A stretch of DNA of 63,344 nt, from IMG/VR virus record IMGVR_UViG_3300037228_000056, positions 1 to 63,344 of that record; one strand, written 5' to 3'. The notes under the pieces were generated by a model, which worked only from the letters and a program-made list of their open reading frames with translations, did not search any database and was not told the origin of the DNA. The stretch's first letter is position 1. The number at the start of each line of letters is the position of its first letter. Below, one piece after another: positions 31,130 to 40,000 of this stretch. The DNA is from a virus. The position numbers were made by a program, and so were the translations under genes.

Positions 31130-31738
31130 ATGACCGGAGCGCCCCTGCTCTACGTCCCTCCCGCACCGGTCACCTCCAACGTCCTGTACGGCATCGGGAT
31201 CGTGATGACCGCGCCCGTCGGAACCGCGCTGCCCTCGGACCAGAACCTCGGCGTCGCATCAGCCTGGACCGGCGGCGGCTGGTCCTACATCGGCGCCACC
31301 GACACGGGCGTGAGCCAGACGTGGACGCCGACGGTGACGGACATCTCGATCGAGGAGCAGCCCACGCCGGTCGCGGTCATCGTCGACAAGGGCACGCTGG
31401 AGCTGACCTTCGACCTGAACGAGGAGACGCTGGCCAACATCAACCTGGCGTACGGCTCGGCGGGCACCATCGCCGTGACGGCTCCGGGCGCGGGACAGCC
31501 AGGCAAGAGCGTTCTGTCGCTGAGCACCAGCTTCCCGCAGCTCGCCGCGGCGCTGATCGGCAAGAACCAGTACGGATATGCGCGGGTGGTGAACGTCCCG
31601 GCCGTGATGAGCGCGGCGACGGTGAAGACCGATTACCGGCGTGCGGCCAACCAGAGGATGTACCCCACGACGCTCTCGTCAGTGTGTCCTTTCAGTGAGA
31701 TCGAATGGATTGACCTCACGAGCGTGGCGACGTCGTAA
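31130..31738 (+). CDS. major tail protein-like
   Basis: A 202-residue protein with a strong AAGGAG site before ATG 31130. It has a beta-sandwich pattern (WSYIGATDTGVSQTWTPTVT; GTLELTFDLNEETLANINLA) typical of siphovirus tail-tube proteins. It is directly upstream of the tail-assembly chaperones. Its 3' end overlaps the minus-strand gene at 31716 by 23 bases. Confidence 0.65.
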   Translation: MTGAPLLYVPPAPVTSNVLYGIGIVMTAPVGTALPSDQNLGVASAWTGGGWSYIGATDTGVSQTWTPTVTDISIEEQPTPVAVIVDKGTLELTFDLNEETLANINLAYGSAGTIAVTAPGAGQPGKSVLSLSTSFPQLAAALIGKNQYGYARVVNVPAVMSAATVKTDYRRAANQRMYPTTLSSVCPFSEIEWIDLTSVATS

Positions 31739-31979
31739 CTGCGGACGCCACGAAAGCGGACGCTCCGATCAGGCCGAGCAGTGCGATGCCGGACCAGATC
31801 AGCACCCATCCGGCCGAGCCGGGCAGCACCGACGCAACCGGGCACCCCGCGACAGGGAACTGGCGGTAGAAGCACGGGTTCGCGAACAGCACGACCAGAC
31901 CGGCGATGATCAGGCCCGGAACGGCCGCGAGCGCGGCCAGCAGCAGCGTCACGCCGAAGCGCTTACGGCGCATGGTCAT
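31716..31979 (-). CDS. antisense two-helix membrane protein
   Basis: An 87-residue protein with two membrane helices (about 10-32 and 58-80) and two Cys between them (NPCFYRQFPVAGCPV), so the loop could be disulfide-bonded outside. ATGA overlap with the upstream gene 31976-32356. Small membrane proteins in this position are candidates for superinfection exclusion; this is inference. Confidence 0.55.
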   Translation of the reverse strand: MTMRRKRFGVTLLLAALAAVPGLIIAGLVVLFANPCFYRQFPVAGCPVASVLPGSAGWVLIWSGIALLGLIGASAFVASAVTTSPRS

Positions 31980-32356
31980 GACGGCGCACTCGCCAGCACG
32001 CCGAACCGGACCGCGTCAGCCTGAGCGCGCCGGATGGCCAGGGCACCGTTCAGCTTGTGTTCGTGGATCGTGCCGTCAGTGAAGATCACGAACGCGGTCG
32101 CCCGGTTCCGTGCGCCTGCGGTCACCTCAGCGCGGGCACCGGCCAGCGCCCCGAGGACGCGTCCCGAACCGGGCCACGCCGTGACCTGGCCGTCGCGCAC
32201 CTTGATGCGAAGCGCGTCGAACACGACCCCGCTGATCTCTTCCCGGTGCTTGCGGCGCACTGCCTTGCGCCCGGCCAGCGGGAGCGGCGCCATGGCGGCG
32301 TTACTCGCGGCGAGACGCGCCTTTCGCTCTGCCCTGGTCTCTTCCGGAGCGGTCAT
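31976..32356 (-). CDS. antisense basic accessory protein
   Basis: A 126-residue protein. Basic helical N-terminus (RAERKARLAASNAAMAPLPL) and a beta-rich C-terminus (RVLGALAGARAEVTAGARNR ... FVIFTDGTIHEHKLNG), similar to small PH-like or tail-chaperone-associated folds. A ribosome site GGGAGG precedes it. Its promoter (-10 TATGAT, 32391-32386, with TGG in front) abuts a 17-bp inverted repeat. Function is unknown. Confidence 0.55.
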   Translation of the reverse strand: MTAPEETRAERKARLAASNAAMAPLPLAGRKAVRRKHREEISGVVFDALRIKVRDGQVTAWPGSGRVLGALAGARAEVTAGARNRATAFVIFTDGTIHEHKLNGALAIRRAQADAVRFGVLASAPS

Positions 32357-32392
32357 GGTGACCGCCTCCCTTCGCTTACGGGACTATCATAC

Positions 32393-32435
32393 CACGATGT
32401 CACGGCGTCGCTGAGGCGGACGCCGTGACATCGTG
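32393..32435. repeat. perfect 17-bp inverted repeat
   Basis: Arms 32393-32409 and 32419-32435 pair perfectly around a 9-base loop. It covers the last codons of the minus gene 32400-32603 and the -35 area of the minus promoter for 32356 (-10 TATGAT at 32391-32386). There is no T-run. It could be a terminator for the first gene, an operator for the second, or both. Confidence 0.6.
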
Positions 32436-32603
32436 CGCGCGTTCCCGCTGGCGCCGTTTCCGCTCGGCGGCTGCGCACCTCGCCGAGCAGTACACCGCGT
32501 CGGTCCGGCCGCCCTCGCCGCGGTAGAACTCGGCGCCGCACGCCGGCCGGGCGCAGGTCTTGGCGCCGGGCAGCGGGGCGCGGCAGTGCGGGCAGCGGTC
32601 CAT
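32400..32603 (-). CDS. antisense zinc-ribbon protein, leaderless
   Basis: 67 residues from ATG 32603, 7 bases after a -10 TAGGCT (32616-32611). Three Cys pairs (DRCPHCRAPL, KTCARPACG, VYCSARCAAAERKRR) give a double zinc ribbon like the 'CRxCG...CS..C' DNA- or RNA-binding type, followed by a basic helix. It stands alone between tail genes. Confidence 0.6.
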   Translation of the reverse strand: MDRCPHCRAPLPGAKTCARPACGAEFYRGEGGRTDAVYCSARCAAAERKRRQRERAHDVTASASATP

Positions 32604-32681
32604 GAACGCAAGCCTATCAGCCTGGTCACGCCCTGCGCTCGCGTGATGCCGTGACTAGTCAAGTCCCAGGAAAGGACCACC

Positions 32682-33188
32682 GTGGCCAGTTTCGACGCCG
32701 GGAGCGTCGTCGAGGCTCTTGATTACACCTTTGAGCCGTTCGTCCCCGGATGCAAGGGCACCATCAAGGAACCGACATCAGTTCAGTTGCAGGCGTTCCT
32801 GACCGCGAACGCGAAGGAGATGCAGCGGCTGCGCAGGGAAGCCGGCGACGACGCCGCAGGCGGCGCAGCGGATCCGACTGCGGGCAACGAAGCCGGCGAC
32901 GGGGCGCCTCCTGACGATGCGGTGCTCGCCAGTGCCGTGAGCGACAAGCTCCTGGCCAGGATCGCCGAGACGGACCCGAAGAAGGTCGAGGCCGCGAAGC
33001 TGCGCCAGGCGAAGATCTTCAGCGCCCTGTGCTCAGGCGAGCCGTCAGCGGCCGACCTGCTCAAGCTCCCGCACCGCCAGATGAGCGCATTCGCGAACTG
33101 GATCACGGATGAGCTGATGAACCCGGAAGCCGTGACCGGCGATGGGACTCCGCATCTTCAGATAGTGCGGTCCTCAGCCGCCGGCTGA
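32682..33188 (+). CDS. tail assembly chaperone (short form)
   Basis: A 168-residue protein from GTG 32682 (AGGAAAGGA upstream). An acidic linker lies near 60-85. C-terminal helical segment LLKLPHRQMSAFANWITDEL. It lies directly before the tape measure, where siphoviruses encode two chaperones linked by frameshifting. The -1 frame continues as 33113-33412. Confidence 0.6.
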   Translation: MASFDAGSVVEALDYTFEPFVPGCKGTIKEPTSVQLQAFLTANAKEMQRLRREAGDDAAGGAADPTAGNEAGDGAPPDDAVLASAVSDKLLARIAETDPKKVEAAKLRQAKIFSALCSGEPSAADLLKLPHRQMSAFANWITDELMNPEAVTGDGTPHLQIVRSSAAG

Positions 33189-33412
33189 TCCTGTACCTTG
33201 CGCGCCGCTATCTCGGGCTGTCCACGGACGGATGGGACTGCCTGGAGTGGCATGAGCAGCGCACCTACGTGGCGGGCTTCGAGGCCGAGGGGCTTATTAC
33301 CGTCAGCCGGACCGCGGCGAGCGCGATGGAGGCCGGCAGGCACCGCACGGCAGAGTCCGGTGCCGAGGTCTTCGACCTGTCCGCGATGAAAGCCGAGCTC
33401 GCGGGGCGGTGA
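33113..33412 (+). CDS. tail assembly chaperone extension in -1 frame
   Basis: The frame is open from 33113 to TGA 33412, with coding-like sequence after the short form's stop: LILYLARRYLGLSTDGWDCL, then EWHEQRTYVAGFEAEG. It has no ATG/GTG start and ends 3 bases before the tape measure. It is therefore expected as a -1 frameshift fusion to the gene at 32682. I could not identify a classical X-XXY-YYZ slippery site between 33113 and 33188. Confidence 0.6.
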   Translation, partial: ADEPGSRDRRWDSASSDSAVLSRRLILYLARRYLGLSTDGWDCLEWHEQRTYVAGFEAEGLITVSRTAASAMEAGRHRTAESGAEVFDLSAMKAELAGR

Positions 33413-33415
33413 GCG

Positions 33416-36400
33416 ATGTTCGACGCCGGGACCATCGCCGCGACGCTGACGCTGGACCGCGGGCCCTTCCACGCATCCCTGGACGCGGCCCGGTCCGAGG
33501 CGGCGGCAGGCGTAACCGTACCGGTCAGCTTCGACCTTTCGCAGACCTCCGCGGCGAAGGCCATCGCTGCGGCCAAGTCGGCGTTCGCGAGCAGCAGCGC
33601 TGCGATCCCGGTCAACTTCAATGTCACCCAGGCGTCCGTCATGCGGGCGGTCACCGCCGCGCGCGCGACCTTCAAGGCCAACCCGATCACCGTGCCGGTC
33701 ACCTTCGGCGTGTCGCAGGCCAGCGTCGCCCGGACCGTCACCGCCGCGAAGGCGCTCTTCCGTGCCGGCGGCGGCGTCACCATCCCGGTCGGCTTCGGCA
33801 GTCCCGGCGGCAATGTCAGCCAGGGAATCGCGTCCGTCACCGCCCAGACCAAGGCAGCCGGGGCCGCGGCTCACAGCGCCCAGCAGTCCTACGGCGGCTG
33901 GTGGGGGATGCTCTCCAAGCCGCTGGTGCTGTGGGGCGGCGCGCTCGGCACGACCGCGCTGATCGGCGAGGTCGCCGTCTGGCACCTGCTGGCCGACTGG
34001 GTCATCGAGTTCAGCGCGGTCCTCATCCCGGCCGCGATCGCGCTGACCGCGTTCGGCTTCCTCGCCGCCGGGACCATCAAGTCGATCTGGACCAACCTGG
34101 AGAACGTCCGCGTCATCGCGACGGCCACCGGGCAGAGCTTCGGCATCGTCACGGGCGGCTTCCAGTCGCTGCAGGCCGCGGTGAAGCCGCAGGTGCTGGA
34201 GCTGTGGGGCGACGCGCTGACGCTGATGAGCCAGAAGGGCGGCACGTTCGCGGCCAGCGCGGTAGGGGTCGGGCACGCCCTGGACCAGCTCGGCGCCCGG
34301 TTCACCGTCGCCATGACCAGCGGCAAGGGCATGGGCGGCATCATGTCGCAGGGCACCGTCGACATCGCCAAGCTAGGCGACGTCATCGGCAACCTCGGCG
34401 GCACCCTCGGGAACGTCCTGAAGGCCGTTCCCGGCTTCGCCAGCGACTTCCTGAACCTGTGGGTCGCGGTGTCCAGGGGCGCGGAGGTGTTCACCAGCCT
34501 GACGATCCCGGCGCTGAACGTGCTGCTGTGGGCGCACGGCATCATCCTGTACGGCGGCCTCGCGGTGACCGCGATCGTGTCGATGGGCGGCGCGTTCCTC
34601 CAGCTCGGGAACAAGCTGATCGACTTCGCCGTCATCGCCGATGCCGCGATCGAGGGCTTCATCCTCGACGTGATCGCCGCTGACGGGGCCGTCGAGACCT
34701 TCGCCGTGATCAACGACGCCCTCACCCCGTGGGGCTGGATCGCGCTCGGCGTCACGGCGCTCGCGGGGCTGATCTTCCTGCTGAAGGGCACTCGGTCGCA
34801 GACCGAGGCGCTGATCGGCTCGCTGCAGAACACGATCATCACGGCGCCGACGGTCAGCGCCGGGCAGTCGGACATCTTCAGCGCCCAGCTCCAGGTCAGC
34901 AGGCAGCTGATCACGGCGCGGGACGCCCTGACGGCCGCGACGGTCCGCTACAACCAGGCCAGCGCCGGCGGGGGCGCCTCAGCACGTCTCCAGGCGATGA
35001 CCGAGGCGCAGGCCGCTGCGGTGAACCAGCTGACCGGCTACCAGGGCCAGCTGACGGCCGCGCAGCAACTGTCGGCTACGCGCCTCGCATCCCTGTCGAA
35101 GACCTACGGCGGCACGGCCACCGCGATGGGGCTGCTGAACACGGCGGGGATCACCGAGAAGCAGTGGCAGGACAAGTCCGCGTCCGGCTGGGCGCAGATC
35201 CAGCAGGAAGTCATGGGCACCATGCGGGGCTACCAGCAGATGGGCGTCACCGGGGGAGCGCTCGGCAACGACCTGCAGGTCATGAACAACCAGGTCAGCG
35301 CCCAGTACACGGCGATGGTGAAGCTCAACGGCGCGCTGGACTCCTGGATCAAGGACGTGACCGGCGGCGAGGCCGCGTTCGACGCCTACGGTCAGGGCCT
35401 GGTCACCCTCAAGACGGATCAGGCAGCCATCGGCGCCACCATGGACGGACTCGGCGCGGCGAGCCTCACGCTCAACGCGGCCTTCGGCAGCCAGGTCACG
35501 GCGACGGAATCGATGATCGACACCTGGCGGCTGGCCGGGGTCGCGTCCAACCTGCAGAACCAGGGCATCAGGGACAGCATCTCGCTGATGGTGCCGTACG
35601 CGAGGGGCAGCAAGGAGGCCACGGCGCAGCTCGCCGCCCTGGCGGAGGAGGCCGGCTACAACGGCCCGGCGCAGATGAAGAAGCTCGTCGGCTGGCTGGG
35701 GAACACCCGCGACGCGCTGCAGAACGTCAAGGACATCACCAACCAGGCCACCCTGCAGGAAGCGCTGCTCACCTCCGGCATGCAGGACCAGGGCACCTAC
35801 ATCTCGGGCACCCTGCTCCGCGCCATCGCGAACGCGGAACTGGCCTACGGCGGGGTGACGAAGCTCGCCACCGCCTACGGCCTCAAGGTCGCGGAGTTCG
35901 GGGCCCAGTCCACCCCCGCGCAGGCGGCCCTGCACGCCCTGGACCTTCAGTACATCAAGAACGCCGAGCACGCGGGCGACGCCACCGACAAGATCGCCGC
36001 GATGATCGCCACCATCAACCACATCCCGCTGAAGAAGGCCATCGAGATCGTGGTGAAGGCCAGCGGCTCCTGGGTCATCACCGGGCAGTCCCGCGCAGCG
36101 GGCCCGAGCCACAAGATCCAGGGCGGCGTTGCCGAGGGCGGCCTGATGAAGGGCACCGGAGGGCCGACCGCCGACGACATCCCGGCGTGGCTGAGCTCAG
36201 GCGAGTACGTGGTGAAGGCCGCAGCGGTCCAGAAGTACGGCACCGCGATGTTCGACAACCTGAACGCGATGCGGCTGGCGGCCGGCGGCATCGCTGCGTC
36301 GTATGCCGGGTCCGCGTCCGGGATGGGGTCGTTCGACCTGCGCGAGTACGCGGCGACGCTGGCCCTCATCGAGTCCGCCGACGCTTCTGCCGCCGGGGCG

Positions 36401-37087
36401 GCGATCCGGGCGAAGGTCTCCGCACTGAAGGCGGCGCAGGCACGCACCTACGGCGGGGGGCTGGGGAGCGCGAGCCTGCGGCAGATCGAGAACTGGTGGA
36501 TAGGAGCGGGCGGCCCGGGCGGCGGCACCGCGCACATCGCGGCGGCGATCACGGGGGCCGAGAGCGGCTTCAACCCGAAGGCGATCCAGCAAGGTCAGCC
36601 ATATGCCACCACGGGCTGGGGCCTCTGGCAGATCACGCCCGGGGACTCCGAGCCGCAGGCAGGGATCGACGCCCAGTTGCTCACCGGCCCCTCCAACGCC
36701 ATCGCGGCGGTGGCGAAGTACCGGGGCGCGGGCGGCTTCTCCCCGTGGACGACGTTCATGGACGGCGCCTACCTGCAGTTCATGGGCGGCACGGGCGCGG
36801 GAGGCTCCTCGGTGAACGGTGGCGGGGGCTCCTCCGTGAACGCCCTCCCGCCGAAGGTCTTCGACCGGGGGGGCTACCTGCCGCCGGGCCTGACGCTGGC
36901 CTACAACGGCACGGGCCGCAATGAGCCTGTCCCGGACCCGTCGGCGACGGGGTCACGCGGGCCGCTGATGGGCGACGTCCACCTGACGCTGCCCGAGGGC
37001 ACCACCGTCGCCGGGGCGCTGCAGGAGCTGAGCTTCCGCCTGACCGCCGCGCAGATGCAGGGATACGCGGGCGTGACGCCGGGCTGA
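33416..37087 (+). CDS. tail tape measure protein with lytic domain
   Basis: A 1223-residue protein, the largest head/tail gene but one. The N-terminal 150 residues contain repeats (SFDLSQTSAAKAIAAAKSAF / NFNVTQASVMRAVTAARATF / TFGVSQASVARTVTAAKALF). Hydrophobic segments lie around 170-220 and 350-470. The C-terminus has an SLT/lysozyme-like domain (AAAITGAESGFNPKAI ... TTGWGLWQITPG), which would open peptidoglycan during DNA entry. Length predicts a tail of about 180 nm by the usual 0.15 nm per residue rule. Confidence 0.82.
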   Translation: MFDAGTIAATLTLDRGPFHASLDAARSEAAAGVTVPVSFDLSQTSAAKAIAAAKSAFASSSAAIPVNFNVTQASVMRAVTAARATFKANPITVPVTFGVSQASVARTVTAAKALFRAGGGVTIPVGFGSPGGNVSQGIASVTAQTKAAGAAAHSAQQSYGGWWGMLSKPLVLWGGALGTTALIGEVAVWHLLADWVIEFSAVLIPAAIALTAFGFLAAGTIKSIWTNLENVRVIATATGQSFGIVTGGFQSLQAAVKPQVLELWGDALTLMSQKGGTFAASAVGVGHALDQLGARFTVAMTSGKGMGGIMSQGTVDIAKLGDVIGNLGGTLGNVLKAVPGFASDFLNLWVAVSRGAEVFTSLTIPALNVLLWAHGIILYGGLAVTAIVSMGGAFLQLGNKLIDFAVIADAAIEGFILDVIAADGAVETFAVINDALTPWGWIALGVTALAGLIFLLKGTRSQTEALIGSLQNTIITAPTVSAGQSDIFSAQLQVSRQLITARDALTAATVRYNQASAGGGASARLQAMTEAQAAAVNQLTGYQGQLTAAQQLSATRLASLSKTYGGTATAMGLLNTAGITEKQWQDKSASGWAQIQQEVMGTMRGYQQMGVTGGALGNDLQVMNNQVSAQYTAMVKLNGALDSWIKDVTGGEAAFDAYGQGLVTLKTDQAAIGATMDGLGAASLTLNAAFGSQVTATESMIDTWRLAGVASNLQNQGIRDSISLMVPYARGSKEATAQLAALAEEAGYNGPAQMKKLVGWLGNTRDALQNVKDITNQATLQEALLTSGMQDQGTYISGTLLRAIANAELAYGGVTKLATAYGLKVAEFGAQSTPAQAALHALDLQYIKNAEHAGDATDKIAAMIATINHIPLKKAIEIVVKASGSWVITGQSRAAGPSHKIQGGVAEGGLMKGTGGPTADDIPAWLSSGEYVVKAAAVQKYGTAMFDNLNAMRLAAGGIAASYAGSASGMGSFDLREYAATLALIESADASAAGAAIRAKVSALKAAQARTYGGGLGSASLRQIENWWIGAGGPGGGTAHIAAAITGAESGFNPKAIQQGQPYATTGWGLWQITPGDSEPQAGIDAQLLTGPSNAIAAVAKYRGAGGFSPWTTFMDGAYLQFMGGTGAGGSSVNGGGGSSVNALPPKVFDRGGYLPPGLTLAYNGTGRNEPVPDPSATGSRGPLMGDVHLTLPEGTTVAGALQELSFRLTAAQMQGYAGVTPG

Positions 37088-37091
37088 GGGG

Positions 37092-38030
37092 GTGCCGGTG
37101 GCCGATCCCGTCCTGGCCGAAGGGCAGTACTCGATCGGCCCCGAGGGCAGCAGCTCGGCGTTCGTCTACGGTGGCCGGTGGCCGAGTTTCGCGGGCTCGA
37201 TCCAGGTGGCGAGCACCCAGGTCGACACGGGCGCCATCGTCGTCCAGGACCAGCCGGTGGTCGGGCATGACGGGCAGTTGTTCGGGGTCGACACGATGCC
37301 GGGCATGGTGGTCACCCAGACCGGGCAGGCGTACGCGGCGAACGACGCGGCCGCGGCGATGGATGCCTACGCGGCGCTGGCCGGCGTCTGGAACGCGCCA
37401 TCGGTGCGCCTGGCCGACAACGCCGTGGTGTGCCTGCGCGCGTACTACCCCGGCAGCAGCGTGGTGCGGCGGTGCTACGGCCGGGGGCGCCAGATCGTCC
37501 CGGTCATGGGCACCGCCTACGGCGGGATGGTCGGGTTCACCGCCGCGTTCCAGGCCGCTGACGGGATCTGGTACGAGGACGCGCTGAGCCAGCTCTCCCT
37601 GTCGATGGCGCCGGTCTACAACGGGGGCCTCACGCCTCCGCTGACGCCCCCGTACCAGCTCGCGGCGACCAGCAACTACGGCCAGAGCACGATCACGAAC
37701 TACGGGCCGCAGCCCACCTGGCCCGTGATCACGTTCCGGGGACCGGTCAGCTACCCGGGCCTCATCTACGTCAACACCCCCGTGTCCGTCGGCTACCGGG
37801 GCGTCCTCGGCCCGGCCGACCGGCTGGTGATCGACACGCGCCCGTGGGCCAGGACGGCGCTGCTGAACGGCACGAGCGTGGCCGGCGCGCTCACCGGCAA
37901 CCCCATGATCTCCCTGCAGGCGCCGTCCGGCGCGACCGTCGTCCGGTTCACCGGCCAGGACTACACCGGCAAGGGCCAGTGCATCATCACCTGGCGCAGC
38001 GCGACCTTGTCGATCGGAGGTTCCGCTTGA
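37092..38030 (+). CDS. distal tail (Dit-like) protein
   Basis: A 312-residue protein from GTG 37092 (GTG 37098 possible). Beta-rich throughout (AEGQYSIGPEGSSSAFVYGG; WPVITFRGPVSYPGLIYVNT). It follows the tape measure, the standard place for the distal tail protein of siphoviruses. Its TGA overlaps the next TTG. Confidence 0.6.
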   Translation: MPVADPVLAEGQYSIGPEGSSSAFVYGGRWPSFAGSIQVASTQVDTGAIVVQDQPVVGHDGQLFGVDTMPGMVVTQTGQAYAANDAAAAMDAYAALAGVWNAPSVRLADNAVVCLRAYYPGSSVVRRCYGRGRQIVPVMGTAYGGMVGFTAAFQAADGIWYEDALSQLSLSMAPVYNGGLTPPLTPPYQLAATSNYGQSTITNYGPQPTWPVITFRGPVSYPGLIYVNTPVSVGYRGVLGPADRLVIDTRPWARTALLNGTSVAGALTGNPMISLQAPSGATVVRFTGQDYTGKGQCIITWRSATLSIGGSA

Positions 38031-38992
38031 CGTTCCAGACCGGGTGCTACGCCGTGGACGGCAACACCGAGGACGCGTCCCTGCTGCGGCAGATGCTGCA
38101 AGGCGCGACCCTCGGCAGCCAGGGCACCGTCGGCCACCTCGACTGCCAGGTGAACGCCAGCGGGCCCGCGACGTCCGGGATCGTCATCGGCGCGGGGTCG
38201 GTCGTGGTGGCCGGCGCGGAGAGCCCGAACCAGGGCAGCTACTACGCGGCCAACATCGGCACCGACACGACGCTGTCCATCGCGGCCACCGGGGGCAGCG
38301 AGCGCTCGGACCTGGTCATCGCCAGGGCCGAGGACCCGACGTGGTCCGGCAGCCCGTGGGGCAACCCGGCGGCCGGCCAGATCGTGTTCCCGCGGGTACT
38401 GTCCGGGGTCGCCTCCGGTGCCACTGCGGTGCCGGGAGGGTACAGCGCGATCCCGCTGGCACGGATCGACATGCCCGCCGGCGTCTCGGTGGTGCAGCAG
38501 TCCTATATCCATGACCTGCGGCAGGTCTGCAACCCGCAGCGGCAGGTCAGCTCCTACGCCGTGGCGGGCCCCGGCAGCCAGGTCAACGCCACCACGAGCA
38601 CCATCCAGGCCAACTGGCCTCCCGGCGCGACCTGGGCCGTGCAGGTCCCCTCCTGGGCCACGACCGCCGTGGTGTTCTTCCAGGTGAACGAGGCACTGTT
38701 CGTCGGCAGCGGCAACGGGTACGCGCGCGGCTGGCTGTGGGTCGCGATCGGGCCGACGGTCGGCTCGCCCGTCGTCATCTCCGGCTTCTCCCTCTACAGC
38801 ACGGCCGAAGCCGGCCGCCACACGATCTCCGGCTCGTACAACATCGCCATCCCGGCATCGATCCGCGGCACCACCCAGAACTTCAGCTTCGCCCAGTACG
38901 CGGACGGCACGAACACCGGGACGCTCGGCGCCACCGAGGGCAGCAGTGCCCTGATGATGGTGGAGTTCGTCCAGAACGCGGCACTCGAATGA
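38027..38992 (+). CDS. minor tail protein
   Basis: A 321-residue protein from TTG 38027 (TTGA overlap; CGGAGG 6-10 bases upstream). N-terminal segment FQTGCYAVDGNTEDASLLRQ, then a carbohydrate-module-like beta domain. Proteins with this N-terminus are common baseplate or upper-fibre proteins in actinophages. Receptor role inferred from position. Confidence 0.6.
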   Translation: MTFQTGCYAVDGNTEDASLLRQMLQGATLGSQGTVGHLDCQVNASGPATSGIVIGAGSVVVAGAESPNQGSYYAANIGTDTTLSIAATGGSERSDLVIARAEDPTWSGSPWGNPAAGQIVFPRVLSGVASGATAVPGGYSAIPLARIDMPAGVSVVQQSYIHDLRQVCNPQRQVSSYAVAGPGSQVNATTSTIQANWPPGATWAVQVPSWATTAVVFFQVNEALFVGSGNGYARGWLWVAIGPTVGSPVVISGFSLYSTAEAGRHTISGSYNIAIPASIRGTTQNFSFAQYADGTNTGTLGATEGSSALMMVEFVQNAALE

Positions 38993-39621
38993 CCGCGGAC
39001 AGCCTCACGGTCCGCACGAGCGTGCGCGTGGAGCGCTTCGATCCGGAGCAGGGAGAATGGGCGGCGCGCAAGGCTGACCGGGACTTCAGCGCCCGCGAGG
39101 CCGACGTGCGCCACTTCCGGCACTACGGCGTGCAGCCGTACCAGGTCACAGAGGACTTCGACTGCAACCTGGTCACCGCCGCCGGGTGGGCGGCGCTGCT
39201 CGGCGGCATCGCCGGGTCGACGATCGGCGCGAAGTTCACGGCGGCGAGCGCGCGGATCGGGATCGGCAGCGCCATCACGGCGCCCTCGACCGCCCAGTCC
39301 TTCCTGAACAGCGACACGGGCAGCGGCTCGACGACCAGTTACTACCAGCTCGTGTCGATAGCCCCCGTCATCGTGACCGCGCAACCGCCCCCGTTCTCGC
39401 TGTCCTTCACCGCGACGTTCGGGCCGGCCGTGGCGAACTTCCCGTGGAACGAGTTCGGGACCGACAACGGGACCGCGTCCGGCGTCACCGCGCAGGGCCT
39501 CGGGACGGTCCTGCTGAACGCCGGGCAGAGTCCACAGGGCACCAAGCCGCCCGGCGACACGTGGGTGATCATCGAGACCCTGAACTGCGGGTACGCCTCC
39601 GGGCCGGGGAGCGTCGACTGA
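38989..39621 (+). CDS. minor tail protein
   Basis: A 210-residue protein from ATG 38989 (ATGA overlap). The charged start (VERFDPEQGEWAARKADRDF) is followed by a Ser/Thr/Gly-rich beta region with FNxxGTG-like turns. Between two tail genes; probably a tail-tip component. Confidence 0.55.
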   Translation: MTADSLTVRTSVRVERFDPEQGEWAARKADRDFSAREADVRHFRHYGVQPYQVTEDFDCNLVTAAGWAALLGGIAGSTIGAKFTAASARIGIGSAITAPSTAQSFLNSDTGSGSTTSYYQLVSIAPVIVTAQPPPFSLSFTATFGPAVANFPWNEFGTDNGTASGVTAQGLGTVLLNAGQSPQGTKPPGDTWVIIETLNCGYASGPGSVD

Positions 39622-39622
39622 A

Positions 39623-40000
39623 ATGCGCGTCCTGAGGCCCGCTGCGGCAGTCATCGCCGCGGCGGTCGTCGTCGCGCTTGCGCTCGCATGGGGCGCCGTC
39701 GCCACCTGGGCTCAGCACCAGTTCGGTTTCGCCAGTGGCGACGGCAACGGCGCGCACTACCTGTTCTGGTCCGGCGCCGGGAGTGACCTGGCCTACCTGG
39801 GCGCCGGCGGGGGGGCCATCACCTCGGCCGTGGTCCTCTACCGGCACCATAACTGCCACGAGCCGCGCTGCGCCCGCATCGGGCGCGTGCGCGTCGATGA
39901 CCACGGAACCCTGTCCTGTTTCCGCCATCACCCGGACGGGACGCCGCGCCGGGGCCACGTCGCCCGCGCGCACAGGGCGCACCAGGAGCGTTCGGGATGA
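39623..40000 (+). CDS. membrane protein with Cys/His tail
   Basis: A 125-residue protein. Two membrane helices (about 8-28 and 55-72) are followed by HHNCHEPRCARIGRVRVDDH and CFRHHPDG, a conserved-looking Cys/His motif. Such two-helix proteins with this C-terminus occur among actinophage tail or lysis genes. Coupled to the fibre gene by a 4-base overlap. Confidence 0.6.
   Translation: MRVLRPAAAVIAAAVVVALALAWGAVATWAQHQFGFASGDGNGAHYLFWSGAGSDLAYLGAGGGAITSAVVLYRHHNCHEPRCARIGRVRVDDHGTLSCFRHHPDGTPRRGHVARAHRAHQERSG

Noticed and set aside
33198-33389. Separate small ORF after the tail chaperone
   Set aside because: It is in the wrong frame. The -1 frame carries the protein-like sequence.
35131-36924. 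Long alternative plus frames in the tape measure and hub genes (ORFs beginning at 34729 and 45131)
   Set aside because: Overlapping +1 frames with Arg/Gly-rich shadow composition. Only the final part of the second one (from GTG 46445) is a real gene.
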